From G965233625 sp965233625 (lineage in GTDB: Bacteria > Planctomycetota > Planctomycetia > Pirellulales > Pirellulaceae), in contig OZ247499.1 in the NCBI GenBank assembly GCA_965233625.1, positions 7,192,001 to 7,256,000 of the forward strand: 64,000 bases of DNA, read 5' to 3'. This document shows positions 33,276 through 43,400 of this stretch, one piece after another (position 1 is the stretch's first letter; each line of letters starts with the position of its first letter). The notes under the pieces are model-generated. The model ran no database searches. It saw only the letters and a list, made by a program, of their open reading frames with translations, and had not been told where the DNA came from. The translations under genes were made by a program, and so were the position numbers.

Positions 33276-34384
33276 TCATTCCCACATGGCTTTGCTGTGT
33301 TTAATCAGTTCGCCCATGCCATGCTGCCTGGCTTCTGCAGCGAACGTGGGCTTGGCGCCGGTTTTATCGAGGCTGGCCCGTAAGCGGCCGTTTTCGTCTT
33401 TGCCACTGAGATTGCAGATGAACAGATCTTCGAACTGATACTGCCCGTCCAGATCCAGCCCCCGCGCCTCGGTAATCTTACTCACACGCCGCGAGCCGTC
33501 TTCGCTGTACCGCGAAAGCTGCACGATAAGATCAATCGCCGAAGCTACCTGCGCACGCGCGACATAAACCGGGATGTCAACATCTGACATCAGCGACAGC
33601 GTTTCCAGGCGGATTAATGCATCGCGGGCGGAATTCGCATGCACGGTGGACAAGCTGCCGGTATGGCCGCTGAGCATGGACTGAATCATATCCAGCGCCT
33701 CGCCGCTGCGGACTTCACCCACGATGATGCGGTCGGGCCGCATTCGCAGCGAAGCAACGAACAGTTCGCGGATGGTCAGGGCGCCGCGGCCGTACACGTC
33801 GGGCCGCTGCACTTCCAGATAGACGCAGTGCTCCTGATTCAGCCGCAACTCGCTGGTGTCTTCGATGACGACGATCCGTTCGACCTCCGGGATCGCTGTC
33901 GCCACGGCGCCGAGCAGCGATGTCTTTCCGGTGCCTGTACCGCCGCTGATAACAATGTTCTTATGAAGCTTGACGCAAAGCTCCAGAAACTCACGCGTCT
34001 CCTGCGTCAGACTGCCAAAACGCAATAGATCATCCAGCGTCATCCCGCCCCGTTTGAACCGGCGGATGGTCAGACAGACGCCCCGTCTGGCACCGGGCGG
34101 CAGAATCGCGTGCACGCGCGAACCGTCGGGCATACGCGCGTCGAGCACCGGGTTTTCCAGATCAATCTTGCGGCCTACCCACTGGGCGACATTGTGAATG
34201 GCGGTCAACAGTGCGTCTTCGCTCTCGAACCGGGCGGACGTTTTTCGAGCCTACCGCCGCGTTCGACATAAATCTCGTCGAAACGGTTGACCATGATTTC
34301 GGTCACGGTTTCGTCATTGAGGAACTCGCCAACCGGCGACAGGAAGTACTCAACGCTGCTTTCGAAAATGGCTTCGCGCGACAT
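33276..34384 (-). pseudogene. CpaF/TadA-like secretion ATPase, frameshifted
   Basis: The gene encodes a type II/IV secretion ATPase: Walker A GGTGTGKTS, RMRPDRIIVGEVRSGEALDMIQ and the His-box SLSTVHANS are intact. The N-terminus (MSREAIFESSVEYF through DEIYVERGGRLEK) starts at ATG 34384 but leaves frame at a run of five A (34241-34245 on the plus strand) and stops soon after. One extra A would join it to KTSARFESEDALL and the whole ATPase. The main part has no normal start; its frame opens at a TTG at 34208. So either a real one-base deletion, a sequence error, or ribosomal slippage. It is nine bases after the zinc-ribbon gene. No Tad pilus genes are near. Confidence 0.85.
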
Positions 34385-34393
34385 AGCTGTTTC

Positions 34394-35095
34394 TTAGTGA
34401 ACCTGATTTTCGTAGTCGGTCAGCATCGAACCCAGTTCCGGCCATCGCTGCTTGATGATCTGAAACGCGATCTTCAGCAGCATGTCGTTGGCGCCTTCGC
34501 GGGCCAGCCCCGCAGAGAACGCCATGTTGGCGGCATACGGCTTCGCCGGCGGCCACGATACCAGAATTGAATGTAAGCCGCGACTTTCCAGCGCCGCGAC
34601 GATCTCAGCCGGCTCTAGTCCAGCAGGCGGCTTCGCCGGCGAAGAAGCAGGCGTTTGTTGCCCCGTCTGGTCCGTGGCGCCCGGCGGCTGTGCCTGCGGA
34701 TTACCGTCCGGCATAACGGCTTCGGCAGATAAGGCCTGAATCATCGAATCAAAGTCTTTGTCGCTCAACGGCCCTGTTCCTTGCCCGCTGGGCAAAGCAG
34801 GCGGCCCTGAAGCAGCCGCCGGTGACGATGGCGGCGCGACTGGCGAGTTTGCAGAGGACGCGGGCGGCGAGTTTGCAGGCGGCGTGGGAGCGCTGGTTGC
34901 AGGCGGCTGATTCTGCCGCGGGGCAACGGGTGAACTGGGCAAGGGGGGCGGTACTTTTTCGGGCCGCATGCCAGGCAACGGGTCAGTTGGTTCGTAATAT
35001 TCACCGCCGCAACTAGAACACGCCACCACGTCGCCGGCCATTTCCGGTTTGTGCCGGATGGTTTTCTGGCAATAAGGGCAACGGTAATTGGCCAT
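34394..35095 (-). CDS. Zinc-ribbon protein with Pro-rich linker
   Basis: The 233-residue protein begins MANYRCPYCQKTI and has a second pair CSSC, giving a four-cysteine zinc ribbon (about 5-30). A Pro/Ala/Ser-rich linker follows (about 35-110), then Gln/Ala-rich sequence and a helical C-terminal domain of about 70 residues (EIVAALESRGLHSILVSWPPA). The function is unknown. It is directly upstream of the CpaF-like gene with a nine-base gap, suggesting a shared transcript. ATG 35095 is the natural start for the ribbon. Confidence 0.65.
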   Translation of the reverse strand: MANYRCPYCQKTIRHKPEMAGDVVACSSCGGEYYEPTDPLPGMRPEKVPPPLPSSPVAPRQNQPPATSAPTPPANSPPASSANSPVAPPSSPAAASGPPALPSGQGTGPLSDKDFDSMIQALSAEAVMPDGNPQAQPPGATDQTGQQTPASSPAKPPAGLEPAEIVAALESRGLHSILVSWPPAKPYAANMAFSAGLAREGANDMLLKIAFQIIKQRWPELGSMLTDYENQVH

Positions 35096-35138
35096 GAATC
35101 GACATCCGCGAAAAGTCGTCAATGCCTTGTCACACAAT

Positions 35139-35157
35139 GTCTTACGCCGTGTAAGAC
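35139..35157. promoter_or_regulatory. Inverted repeat GTCTTAC-N5-GTAAGAC
   Basis: A perfect seven-base inverted repeat with a five-base loop lies 44 bp upstream of the zinc-ribbon gene and about 170 bp before the rightward dehydrogenase gene. It could be an operator for either. The stem is AT-rich and has no T-run, so a terminator is unlikely. Confidence 0.35.
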
Positions 35158-35328
35158 GCTGTCATGCAAGGGAACAAACCAGTGTTTCAGGCTAATCGAC
35201 ACGGTGGTCCGCTACAACTGTGCTGCTTAGGCTTCCTGCCGCACCGTTGCCGGCGCTATTCGATCAGCACCGATTATGGTATCAACGAAAGTTGAGGCAC
35301 ATTTCCCAATAAGCTGCTGGAAACCGCC

Positions 35329-36408
35329 ATGCAGGCCATTGTTGCGCGGCAGAACCAAAGTCAACCGTCCATTATCGACATCCCGCAGCCTGCTGCGCCG
35401 GCTGCTGACGAAGTGCTGTGCCGCTCTCTGCAAATCGGCGTCTGTGGCACCGACCGCGAGATCCTTTCTTCGCAGTCGCCGCATCTACCCGCGGGCCAGG
35501 ACTATCTGGTGCTTGGCCATGAATGCCTGGGGCAAGTCGTGCAGACAGGCGACGATGTTGCGGATCTGCAGCCAGGTGATCTGGTGGTTCCTGTCGTCCG
35601 CCGGGCGAAGGACGGCATTGAGGCTTCGCACCGCGTAGATATGCTTTCGATGGGCGACTATGTCGAATGCGGTATCGTCGGAAGTGATGGCTTCGCCTGT
35701 TCACAGTGGCTGGATCAGAGCCAGCACCTGTTGAAGGTCGACCCGGCTCTGAAGGATATCGCCGTCTTCGCCGAACCACTGTCTGTGGCGGAGAAGGCCG
35801 TTAACGAAGCGCTGGTCATGCAACGCGCCCGCCTGTCAGGAGACATCTGGAGCGGGCAGCAACCGCCGCAGGTGCTGGTGACGGGAATGGGGCCGATCGG
35901 TTTTGCGGGTGTGATCGCCGCAGTGGCCAGAAATTGGCCTATGACAATCTACGGTCGTGACGAAGAAGACAGCTTCCGCGTCTCCGTGGCTGAAGAATTT
36001 GGCGCCACTTATCTGAAGCAGCAGACTCCAGAACCCGCGGATCGTGGCCGGTTCGATCTGATTCTGGAATGCACCGGCAGTGATCGCGTTCTGGTTCAGG
36101 CCGCACAGTGGCTGAATCCACGCGGCGCCATGTGCTGGCTGGGCGCTTCACGCAGCGGCAAGCCAAAAGAGCTGGACCTGATGCAGGTGATGCAGAACGC
36201 CATCCTGCGCAACCATCTGCACTTTGGCAGCGTGAACGCGGCGCTACGCGACTTTGAAGATGCACTGCGCGATCTTGCCCGCATGCAGCGCGAATTTCCA
36301 TCTGCCCTGGGCCGCTTGATCACCAGCCGCACCGGACTGGAAGACGCCCTTTGGCACTATACCAACCGTGAGCCGCAAGGCATCAAAACGGTTGTTTCAC
36401 CCGCCTGA
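35329..36408 (+). CDS. Glucose-dehydrogenase-like medium-chain dehydrogenase
   Basis: The 359-residue protein resembles archaeal-type glucose 1-dehydrogenases: GVCGTDREILSSQ, VLGHECLGQV, GDLVVPVVRRAKD, FAEPLSVAEKAVNEAL, and the nucleotide motif VTGMGPIGFAGV. The catalytic-zinc Cys, His-Glu and later Glu are present. The structural-zinc lobe has no cysteine cluster, only EASHRVDMLSMGDY. It probably oxidises an aldose or related polyol with NAD(P). The C-terminus is partly divergent. Neighbours give no pathway. Confidence 0.78.
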   Translation: MQAIVARQNQSQPSIIDIPQPAAPAADEVLCRSLQIGVCGTDREILSSQSPHLPAGQDYLVLGHECLGQVVQTGDDVADLQPGDLVVPVVRRAKDGIEASHRVDMLSMGDYVECGIVGSDGFACSQWLDQSQHLLKVDPALKDIAVFAEPLSVAEKAVNEALVMQRARLSGDIWSGQQPPQVLVTGMGPIGFAGVIAAVARNWPMTIYGRDEEDSFRVSVAEEFGATYLKQQTPEPADRGRFDLILECTGSDRVLVQAAQWLNPRGAMCWLGASRSGKPKELDLMQVMQNAILRNHLHFGSVNAALRDFEDALRDLARMQREFPSALGRLITSRTGLEDALWHYTNREPQGIKTVVSPA

Positions 36409-36448
36409 CGTTCTACGCGGGTCTGCTTTCAACATTCAGGAATGCATC

Positions 36449-37702
36449 ATGCAATTTAATCCACAGGCGTTATTTGAACACCTGGAATTCAGTGCGACGG
36501 GGTACGTAGAATCGTACAACCCCGGCGACGGCGAAAAAGTCTACGCCGTCATCTTTCACATCGCCACGCAACAGGCAGAGATTGCACGGCCCGTGCTTGA
36601 GCTGAAATTCGCACTGGAATCGGACGTGCAGCGCGCCATGGCCGACGGCGTCGATGAGGGTGAAGCACGCTGGTCGCCGCAGTCTTTCGTGCAGCCCCCC
36701 GTGGCGATTTTCTGCCAGTCTGAAGATTCTAATGGAGTGAGTGCTGACCCCAAGGGCGCCGCCGCTCTGGAAGAACTGATGGGTGAAATCCGTTCCTTTG
36801 TCGATGACGCAGACCCTGCGGGCGGAATCGACAGTGAAGAGATTGGCGAATTCTGCCGGCTGGTGTTCACCGAATCCTGTGTCGAAGTCGCCAACAATCT
36901 GCATATTGATGGCGTTATCCGCGACGCGTTTGGCCGCGACCTGCCCGTCATCGTCTATCACGAAAACTACGATGACGAAACCTCATCGCAGATGGAAGTC
37001 GCCAACCCCAACTGCGAAGCCAAAGAGTTTCTGGCGTGGTACTACGCGCAGACGGGCGTTCCGGCGCCGCCTGAAATTCCCGCAGGGCTGGGCGAGAACG
37101 ACGTCAGCCTTCTGTCGTGCCATCAGGAGCGTTACGCATCGCTGGAGGTCTTCCGCAACTGGGCCACGGATCAGTGGGAAAAGTTTGAAGAGGCCGGTCC
37201 GCTGGCCGTGCTTCCCAAGCGGGCTGCGTACGATGTGCACGACTGGTCGGACTTAGATCTGGAATGTTACGTGGCGCTGTATCCGCGGGAGGCGTTCAGT
37301 GATCTGGCGGAGTTCGACCTGTTTGTTCAGTACACCGCCAATATTCAGCGGACCTTAATTGAAACGCTGGAGTCCGACCCGGACCTGGAAGAATCCGCCC
37401 GCGAGATCGAAGAAATCTTCCTGCCGCCGGAGATCGATGAAGTGATCGAAGGCCACAGTATCGCCGTCCGGTACAAGATTGTTGTGAAGGGCGACAATAT
37501 TAACAAGTTGCTCGATACCTGGTCGCTGCCCGAAAGCATGCACTGGATGAAGACGTTGAATTATATCGAAGGCGACGCCTGGGCGACGCGGCACGAAGGT
37601 AGCCTGACCGCCGCATGTGAAGAAGGTTATCTCTGCTTCTTTGCGATCGACTCGCATGTGGAAGATGAGTTCGAAGGCGACGAAGACATTCTCGACTTCT
37701 AA
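36449..37702 (+). CDS. Conserved-looking protein of unknown function
   Basis: This 417-residue, acidic, soluble protein has no signal peptide or membrane segment. It shows no motif I recognise. It has an N-terminal beta-rich part (about 1-140), a middle with AKEFLAWYYAQTGVPAPPEIP, and a C-terminal region rich in Glu and Asp (VEDEFEGDEDILDF). AGGA lies eight bases before the ATG at 36449. It is 40 bp after the dehydrogenase and may be cotranscribed. Confidence 0.6.
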   Translation: MQFNPQALFEHLEFSATGYVESYNPGDGEKVYAVIFHIATQQAEIARPVLELKFALESDVQRAMADGVDEGEARWSPQSFVQPPVAIFCQSEDSNGVSADPKGAAALEELMGEIRSFVDDADPAGGIDSEEIGEFCRLVFTESCVEVANNLHIDGVIRDAFGRDLPVIVYHENYDDETSSQMEVANPNCEAKEFLAWYYAQTGVPAPPEIPAGLGENDVSLLSCHQERYASLEVFRNWATDQWEKFEEAGPLAVLPKRAAYDVHDWSDLDLECYVALYPREAFSDLAEFDLFVQYTANIQRTLIETLESDPDLEESAREIEEIFLPPEIDEVIEGHSIAVRYKIVVKGDNINKLLDTWSLPESMHWMKTLNYIEGDAWATRHEGSLTAACEEGYLCFFAIDSHVEDEFEGDEDILDF

Positions 37703-37712
37703 CCGTTGCGGG

Positions 37713-40427
37713 CTACTCTGCGGCCGGTTCGCGTGGCGCCAGGCGCCAGAGACAGGCGCCGGCCAGTACGACCCAGGCGGCGATGCTTAACAGGGCGCCC
37801 AGCCGGAATGCGGCGGGCTGATAACGCAGTTCAATCTGATGGCGCCCCGCTGGCAAAGCCACACCCCGCATGACGCGATTGGTACGCAACACCGCCACAT
37901 GCTGCGGCGCCGCAGCGCCGGTCTGTACGGTCGCTTTCCAGCCTGGGTCGTAGCGGTCGCTCAGCACAAGCAGCCCGGGTTGCTGCAAATCAGCAACCAG
38001 CACGATACACGCCGGAGTCTCCCGGATAATCTCACAGGTCGAAGTTTGTCCGGTGGGAGCCGGTTTAACACCGGGTGCGGTTTCTGCTTCGACCACGGCC
38101 TGATTCTCGAAGGACCGCAGTTTTCCGCGCGGGAACCAGGTCTGTACGGTGCGGTCCTCAACTTGCTGCCAGGTGGGGTTCTTCAGCGACGGAAGCGTGA
38201 CGACATCGTGCACAATCCAGGCACGCGGGAGGGCGGTTTTACTGTGTGAAACAGCGACGTTCACCGGGCCGCTGTCGTCGGATGAAAGCCTTACGTCGCC
38301 GGGGAAGGTGTAATCTTCCGGCGTGATGCGGTAGCTGGCGCCGAAGTAATCAAGCACGCGCGGTTGCGGCTCGCGGACGCCATCGGTGCGTTCGACGCCA
38401 AAGTATCTGGCCGCATGCATCAACGCGATGTAGTCGTGCGGGGTCAGGCTGGTGTGCGTGCCTGTCATCACCGTGTGCTGCGTTAATAACTGATGCTTAG
38501 GCATCAGCGTTGCCCGGTCCCAGCGCAGCCCGTCCCGTTGCCGGCTGACGGAAGGATTCCGCCGCCAGGCGCCGGGCAACCATTTGGCGCCACGACTGCG
38601 GTAGATTCGCCCTACGCCGTCAGAGGTGGTTGCGGCGTGATCATCGATCACGCTTGCCACGTACGGTTCTTTCCGCCACAAGGCATCCGGCGCCAGCGGT
38701 GCGGTCCACCCGTGCGCGATGCACAATTCAACGGCCGTAATCGCCAGTAACGCCAGACGCGATTTGTGCGATCGCGGATGCCGGCGGAAGATCCACCCGG
38801 CAATCAGACATAGAACCAGTGCATGAATCAGCGCAAACAACAGGTCATTGGCGGAACCACTGCTGCTGACCGGGCCGAAGAAAGAATCGTCATACGTCTG
38901 TTCCAGCACACGGTTCCAGAACGGACGCACCGCCACGGCGATCACAACGCCAGTTCCCGATAACACGCCCACAATGGCAACGCCACGCAACGGCCATTTC
39001 CAGCCGCCACGGAAGACCCGGTCGAAGCCGCATCCGGCAAGAACTGCCAGAGCAAGGGTTGCGAGGGTTGCGATTTTCGCGGGATACCGGAAGTACATGT
39101 AGCCAGGCAGCAGGGTTGCCATCAGCCAGTAAACGCCGCCGACGGGCTGCCCCACCAGCAGATCATCCGGGTCGGCGCCTAGCACACCAGCGCGGAATTC
39201 GTGAAGCAGCCAGCCACCGCCGTACCAGCCCAGAGAAGCGGCGCCGGCGAGTAGAAAAACACACGTCATCCAGCGCTGCCATGGTTTTCCGCGGCGGATT
39301 CGCAGGCTGCCAACTCCCAGAATCAGCGGCAGCAGCCCGAGGTAAATAGAAGGCGTCCACAGCCTGTCGGCGCCGGGGATGGCTGTTTCCCAGCGATGAT
39401 TGACCGGGAAGGTGCGTCCGTAGAAGTTTGGCCATAGTAGCTCCGCAGCACGCCATGGCGCGATGCTGAACTGATACGCATGGTCGTGGTGTGTGCCGGT
39501 TTCTGGCTGACCCAAGATGCCTCGCTGTGCCCGCTCCATCGGTGACATGCCTCTTTCGTCACCCCGCTGCATTTCCTCCGCCGCTTCATAGATATTCCGC
39601 GGGAACATGTACGCCGCGCGATGGCTCTGACGCGTCCATTGCCAGGAAGGAAAGAACTGTACCGCCGCCAGGCAGATCAGCGATCCGCAGGCGATGCTGA
39701 GCAATGCCGGTTTTGATCTGATGATTTTTTGAAGCCAGGAACGGCTCCGCGGGGATGCGTCGGCGCGGACGAGGCACGCATACCCTGCCAGGCACAGCCC
39801 GCCGTGATACGCCGCTTGAGGATCGCCGCCTAGCGTCATCAGCGCCAGCACGGCGCTGGTCAGCAGGCTCCAGAACAGACTTTGCTGGCGGAACATCCGG
39901 TCACCTGTGAGCAGCGCCAGAGGCAGCCAGGCGGCGCCCACCAGGAACACGATATTGCAATACTGAAACGAAACGGCGCCGGCCATTGAGTACGCCACCG
40001 CGGCGAACGCTGCACCCGCGGCGGAGATCTTCCATTGCCGTGCCAGCAGCCACACACCGCCCGCAGCAAGCAGAAGATGAAACAGCGTATAAACAGCATG
40101 GATGCGAAAGAAATTCACTGGCAGCGCATAAAGCATTTTGACCGGGTAGAAAAGACTAGCCGTTGCATCGGCCGCAACCGGATAGCCGCCGTTCTCCTGC
40201 GGATTCCACAACGGAATTTCGCCGTTGCCCCACTGCTGTGCGGTCCACTGAAAGAGCGGCAGGTAATAATGCCCGGCGTCACGATTCACATGCGACCGCG
40301 CGGTCACCACCGCCGGGCCAAGCAGATAACAGCATGGGCCCGCGACGATCAGAAGTAACAACAGGCGGTAGCCCCACAACCATCCCAGCGTGCTGCTGGT
40401 CTTCAGATGGCGTAACGGTTGGGGCAT
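37713..40427 (-). CDS. YfhO-like polytopic membrane protein
   Basis: The 904-residue inner-membrane protein has roughly a dozen hydrophobic segments in the first 560 residues and in the last 30, with a large periplasmic domain in between (about 590-860). YfhO traits are the DAGHYYLPLFQW and ENGGYPVAADATASLFYP region after the first membrane segment and the C-terminal SDRYDPGWKATV motif. YfhO proteins are linked to glycosyl transfer onto lipoteichoic acid or other surface polymers in Gram-positives; the role here is unknown. It is downstream of the RND pair with one repeat between. Confidence 0.8.
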   Translation of the reverse strand: MPQPLRHLKTSSTLGWLWGYRLLLLLIVAGPCCYLLGPAVVTARSHVNRDAGHYYLPLFQWTAQQWGNGEIPLWNPQENGGYPVAADATASLFYPVKMLYALPVNFFRIHAVYTLFHLLLAAGGVWLLARQWKISAAGAAFAAVAYSMAGAVSFQYCNIVFLVGAAWLPLALLTGDRMFRQQSLFWSLLTSAVLALMTLGGDPQAAYHGGLCLAGYACLVRADASPRSRSWLQKIIRSKPALLSIACGSLICLAAVQFFPSWQWTRQSHRAAYMFPRNIYEAAEEMQRGDERGMSPMERAQRGILGQPETGTHHDHAYQFSIAPWRAAELLWPNFYGRTFPVNHRWETAIPGADRLWTPSIYLGLLPLILGVGSLRIRRGKPWQRWMTCVFLLAGAASLGWYGGGWLLHEFRAGVLGADPDDLLVGQPVGGVYWLMATLLPGYMYFRYPAKIATLATLALAVLAGCGFDRVFRGGWKWPLRGVAIVGVLSGTGVVIAVAVRPFWNRVLEQTYDDSFFGPVSSSGSANDLLFALIHALVLCLIAGWIFRRHPRSHKSRLALLAITAVELCIAHGWTAPLAPDALWRKEPYVASVIDDHAATTSDGVGRIYRSRGAKWLPGAWRRNPSVSRQRDGLRWDRATLMPKHQLLTQHTVMTGTHTSLTPHDYIALMHAARYFGVERTDGVREPQPRVLDYFGASYRITPEDYTFPGDVRLSSDDSGPVNVAVSHSKTALPRAWIVHDVVTLPSLKNPTWQQVEDRTVQTWFPRGKLRSFENQAVVEAETAPGVKPAPTGQTSTCEIIRETPACIVLVADLQQPGLLVLSDRYDPGWKATVQTGAAAPQHVAVLRTNRVMRGVALPAGRHQIELRYQPAAFRLGALLSIAAWVVLAGACLWRLAPREPAAE

Positions 40428-40461
40428 AGCGGATGTCGTTGTCGGCCGGTAGTAAGACGGC

Positions 40462-40485
40462 GGCAGGCGGGCGCCTGCCCTACGG
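40462..40485 (-). repeat. Dispersed intergenic palindromic repeat, copy 3
   Basis: This is a 24-bp copy of the repeat on the minus strand, 21 of 24 identical to copy 1. It contains the self-complementary pair GGCAGGCG and CGCCTGCC with a two-base centre. It sits in the 71-bp gap between the RND transporter and the YfhO-like gene. The plus strand continues with TTTT, so a weak plus-strand terminator cannot be excluded. Confidence 0.6.
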
Positions 40486-40498
40486 TTTTGTGATTCGT

Positions 40499-43400
40499 TT
40501 ACTCTTCGTCTTCAGTCGCTAGGCGTATAGGTTTGACGCCGAAGGTTTCGACGAGAATTGCATATAGCGCTGGCACTACTAGCAGCGTTAGTACGGTGGC
40601 GATCAGAAGTCCGAAGATCATCGCCCAGGCCATGCCTTCCCACAGAGGACCGGCGGCTAAACCCAGCGGTAGCAGGCCGCCGATGGTGGTGGCGGTGGTG
40701 AGGAAAATGGGCAGCATGCGTTGCTTACCCGCTTCGATCAGGCACTGCCGGAATTGCTTGACCGTGAGGCCAACAATGGGGCCGTCGCCATTCTCCTGCG
40801 ATGCACGCTCTGCAATAATGAGGTCTGCAAATTCGATAAAGATGATGCCCGTATTCAGCACGATGCCAAACAGCGAAAGCAGACCAAGCTGCGGCATGAA
40901 GCCCATGGCGTTATCGGTGATCCACAGCCCGAAAAAGGCGCCAATCAACGCCAGCGGCAGCGTTGCCAGAATCACCAGCGGTTTGGCCCAGCCGTTGTAC
41001 TGGACGACCAGCAGCAGCACGATGGAGATCAGCGAGATGGCGAACGAAAGCAGCATCTGCTCCGTGGCATCCTGCGACTCTTCATAAGCGCCACCGGCGA
41101 CAATCGTAAAACCGGCTGGCAATGACGCCTTCAGTTCCGCCATCTCAGGTGAGTTCATGACGCGTAGTACGGCGTCGTTGCCGCTGCCGCCGCGTTCGAT
41201 CTGCGAGGCCACGGTGATGGTGCGGTTCAGGTCGTAGCGTTCGATACGGGCTGGCTCCCAGCGCGACTCGATATCGGCAATCGCGTCGAGCGGAATCTTC
41301 CCGTTGGCGCCTTCGATCTGCGCGGACGCCAGCTGGCTTACATCATTGCGTTCGTCCTGGATCAGCCGGAAGTAGACCGGCACCAGGTGGTCGCCTTCGC
41401 GGAAGGTGGAAAGGCGCCGGCCGGAGTAATACGCGCTGAGCGTCTGTGCGACCTGTGCGTTGGTGACGCCCGCCAGATTCGCCCGGTCTTCGTCAACGTC
41501 TACGTGCAGCTGATATCCAGCAACGCCCCAGTTGTCGTTCACGTCCCAGGTTTCTGGCTGTGCGGCGACCATGCGTTTTACCTTGTCAGCAATTTCCCGC
41601 AGCTTGGCCATATCCGCGGTTCCTTGTCCACTGACGCGGATTTCCAGCGGCGCCGCGGGTGGTCCGAGGCTGAGTTCTTCGGGCACCACCCGTGCGCCTG
41701 CGATGGGGTTCAGGCCCAGTTTTTCGTCGCCCTTCTCCGCGATTCTGCGGATATCTGTTGCGTAGCTGGGCGTGTAGGCGCCGTTGGTGGTGCGGATCAG
41801 AATCTCCGCAAAGTTCGCGCGTGGCGATTCAGGATTCCAGCTTAAATACCACCGCGAACCGCCACCGCCGACAAGCGTACGCATCGAACGTAGACGGTGC
41901 ACCTGCTCTCCGGTGGTCAACTGCACCAGACTCAGTTTCCGCACCGCTTCTTCTACTTCGCGCACCTTGTCGCGGGTTTCTTCAATCGTGGCCGTGCTTG
42001 GTAGATACACCCGGATGGCGAATTGATCGCGGCGATCCTGCGGAAAGAACTCGCTGCGAACGGGTAACAGCATGGCAAGGACGAAGCAGGCCACGGAGAT
42101 TGCTACGGTTATCCATTTGGCTTTGAGTGCGGCCGTTGCGGCGGAATCGTACATGCGGAAGATGAAGCTTTCGCCTTGCTCTGTCGCGGGCTGCGACGCG
42201 GGTTTCCGGCGGTTGATCAGCTTCGAGGCTTTGGCCATCAGCCAGGGCAGCGGGCCGGATGGTTTACTGGGATCGGCCGGAGCGCGGATGAACCATGCTG
42301 CCAGCACCACACAGAAAGAAGTCGCCAGCACCCAGCTTAAACCCAATGTGACCGAAACCGTAATGGGAAGACTCTGCGTGTATTCTGCGGCGCCCCCGGT
42401 CAGCGAAATGAGCATCGGCGCGAAGGCGGCTATCGTGGTCAGCGTGCCCATTAACATCGGCGAAGCAACCGTCGCCGCGCCGTCAACGGCGGCTTTGACG
42501 GGCGGCATTCCCTGCATCTGATTGGTCCGCGCCTGATCGCAAACCTGAACGGCGTTGTCGACGAGTAGTCCCAATGAAATGATGATCGCCGCCAGCGAGA
42601 TCTGCTCCATCTCAACACCGAGGCCGGCAATCACTGCCAGTGTGCCCAGCACAACCACAGGAATGTTCGCCGCCATCACCACGGCGGTGCGGAAGCCGAC
42701 GACCAGAAACACCACGGCCACCACAATCAGAATCGCTTCTAGGACGTTGATAAGCACATCGTTGATCTTCGCCGACACGTTCTTCGAGGTGTCGGCCACG
42801 GGCGTCACGGCAATATCCGGCGGCAGGACGTGTTCCACTTCTTGAAGTTCTTTGACGCGCCGGTGCGCCGCATCGCAGAGATCAACAATGTTGGCGCCTG
42901 ACTTCATCGTCAGCCCGACCATGACCGCGGGCGAGGGACCATCGGGATCTGCATACGTGCACAGGATTTCTGGCGGGTCTTCGTAACTGCGGACGACGGA
43001 AAGACCCAGGTCGCGAAGATACACGCGGTTGCGTTTGTCGCCGTCGGTGCTAACGTCGGCAATGATCGAATCAATTTCTTCAACGGCGTCTAATTCGCCG
43101 CCTGGCTTGATGGCGAACCGTCCAGCAGCAGTTTCGATATCGCCGCCGGGCTGCACAATATTGCGCGCCTCAACCAGTTGCTGCAGCCGCTGAGTCGTGA
43201 GCTGAATCTGTGACCATTGGCCGAGTGTGGTTTGAATGAATACCGCTTCATCCTGCACGCCATATTTCTGCACACGGGCCGCGCCTGGCAGCACGCGGAT
43301 GGCGTCTTTGACATCGTCTGCGAATAGCTCCAGCTGGCGGGGTGTGTAGCGATCTTCCTCGCGTACTTTGTCGCGGCCCGGTGCGGGGATCTGATGGATG

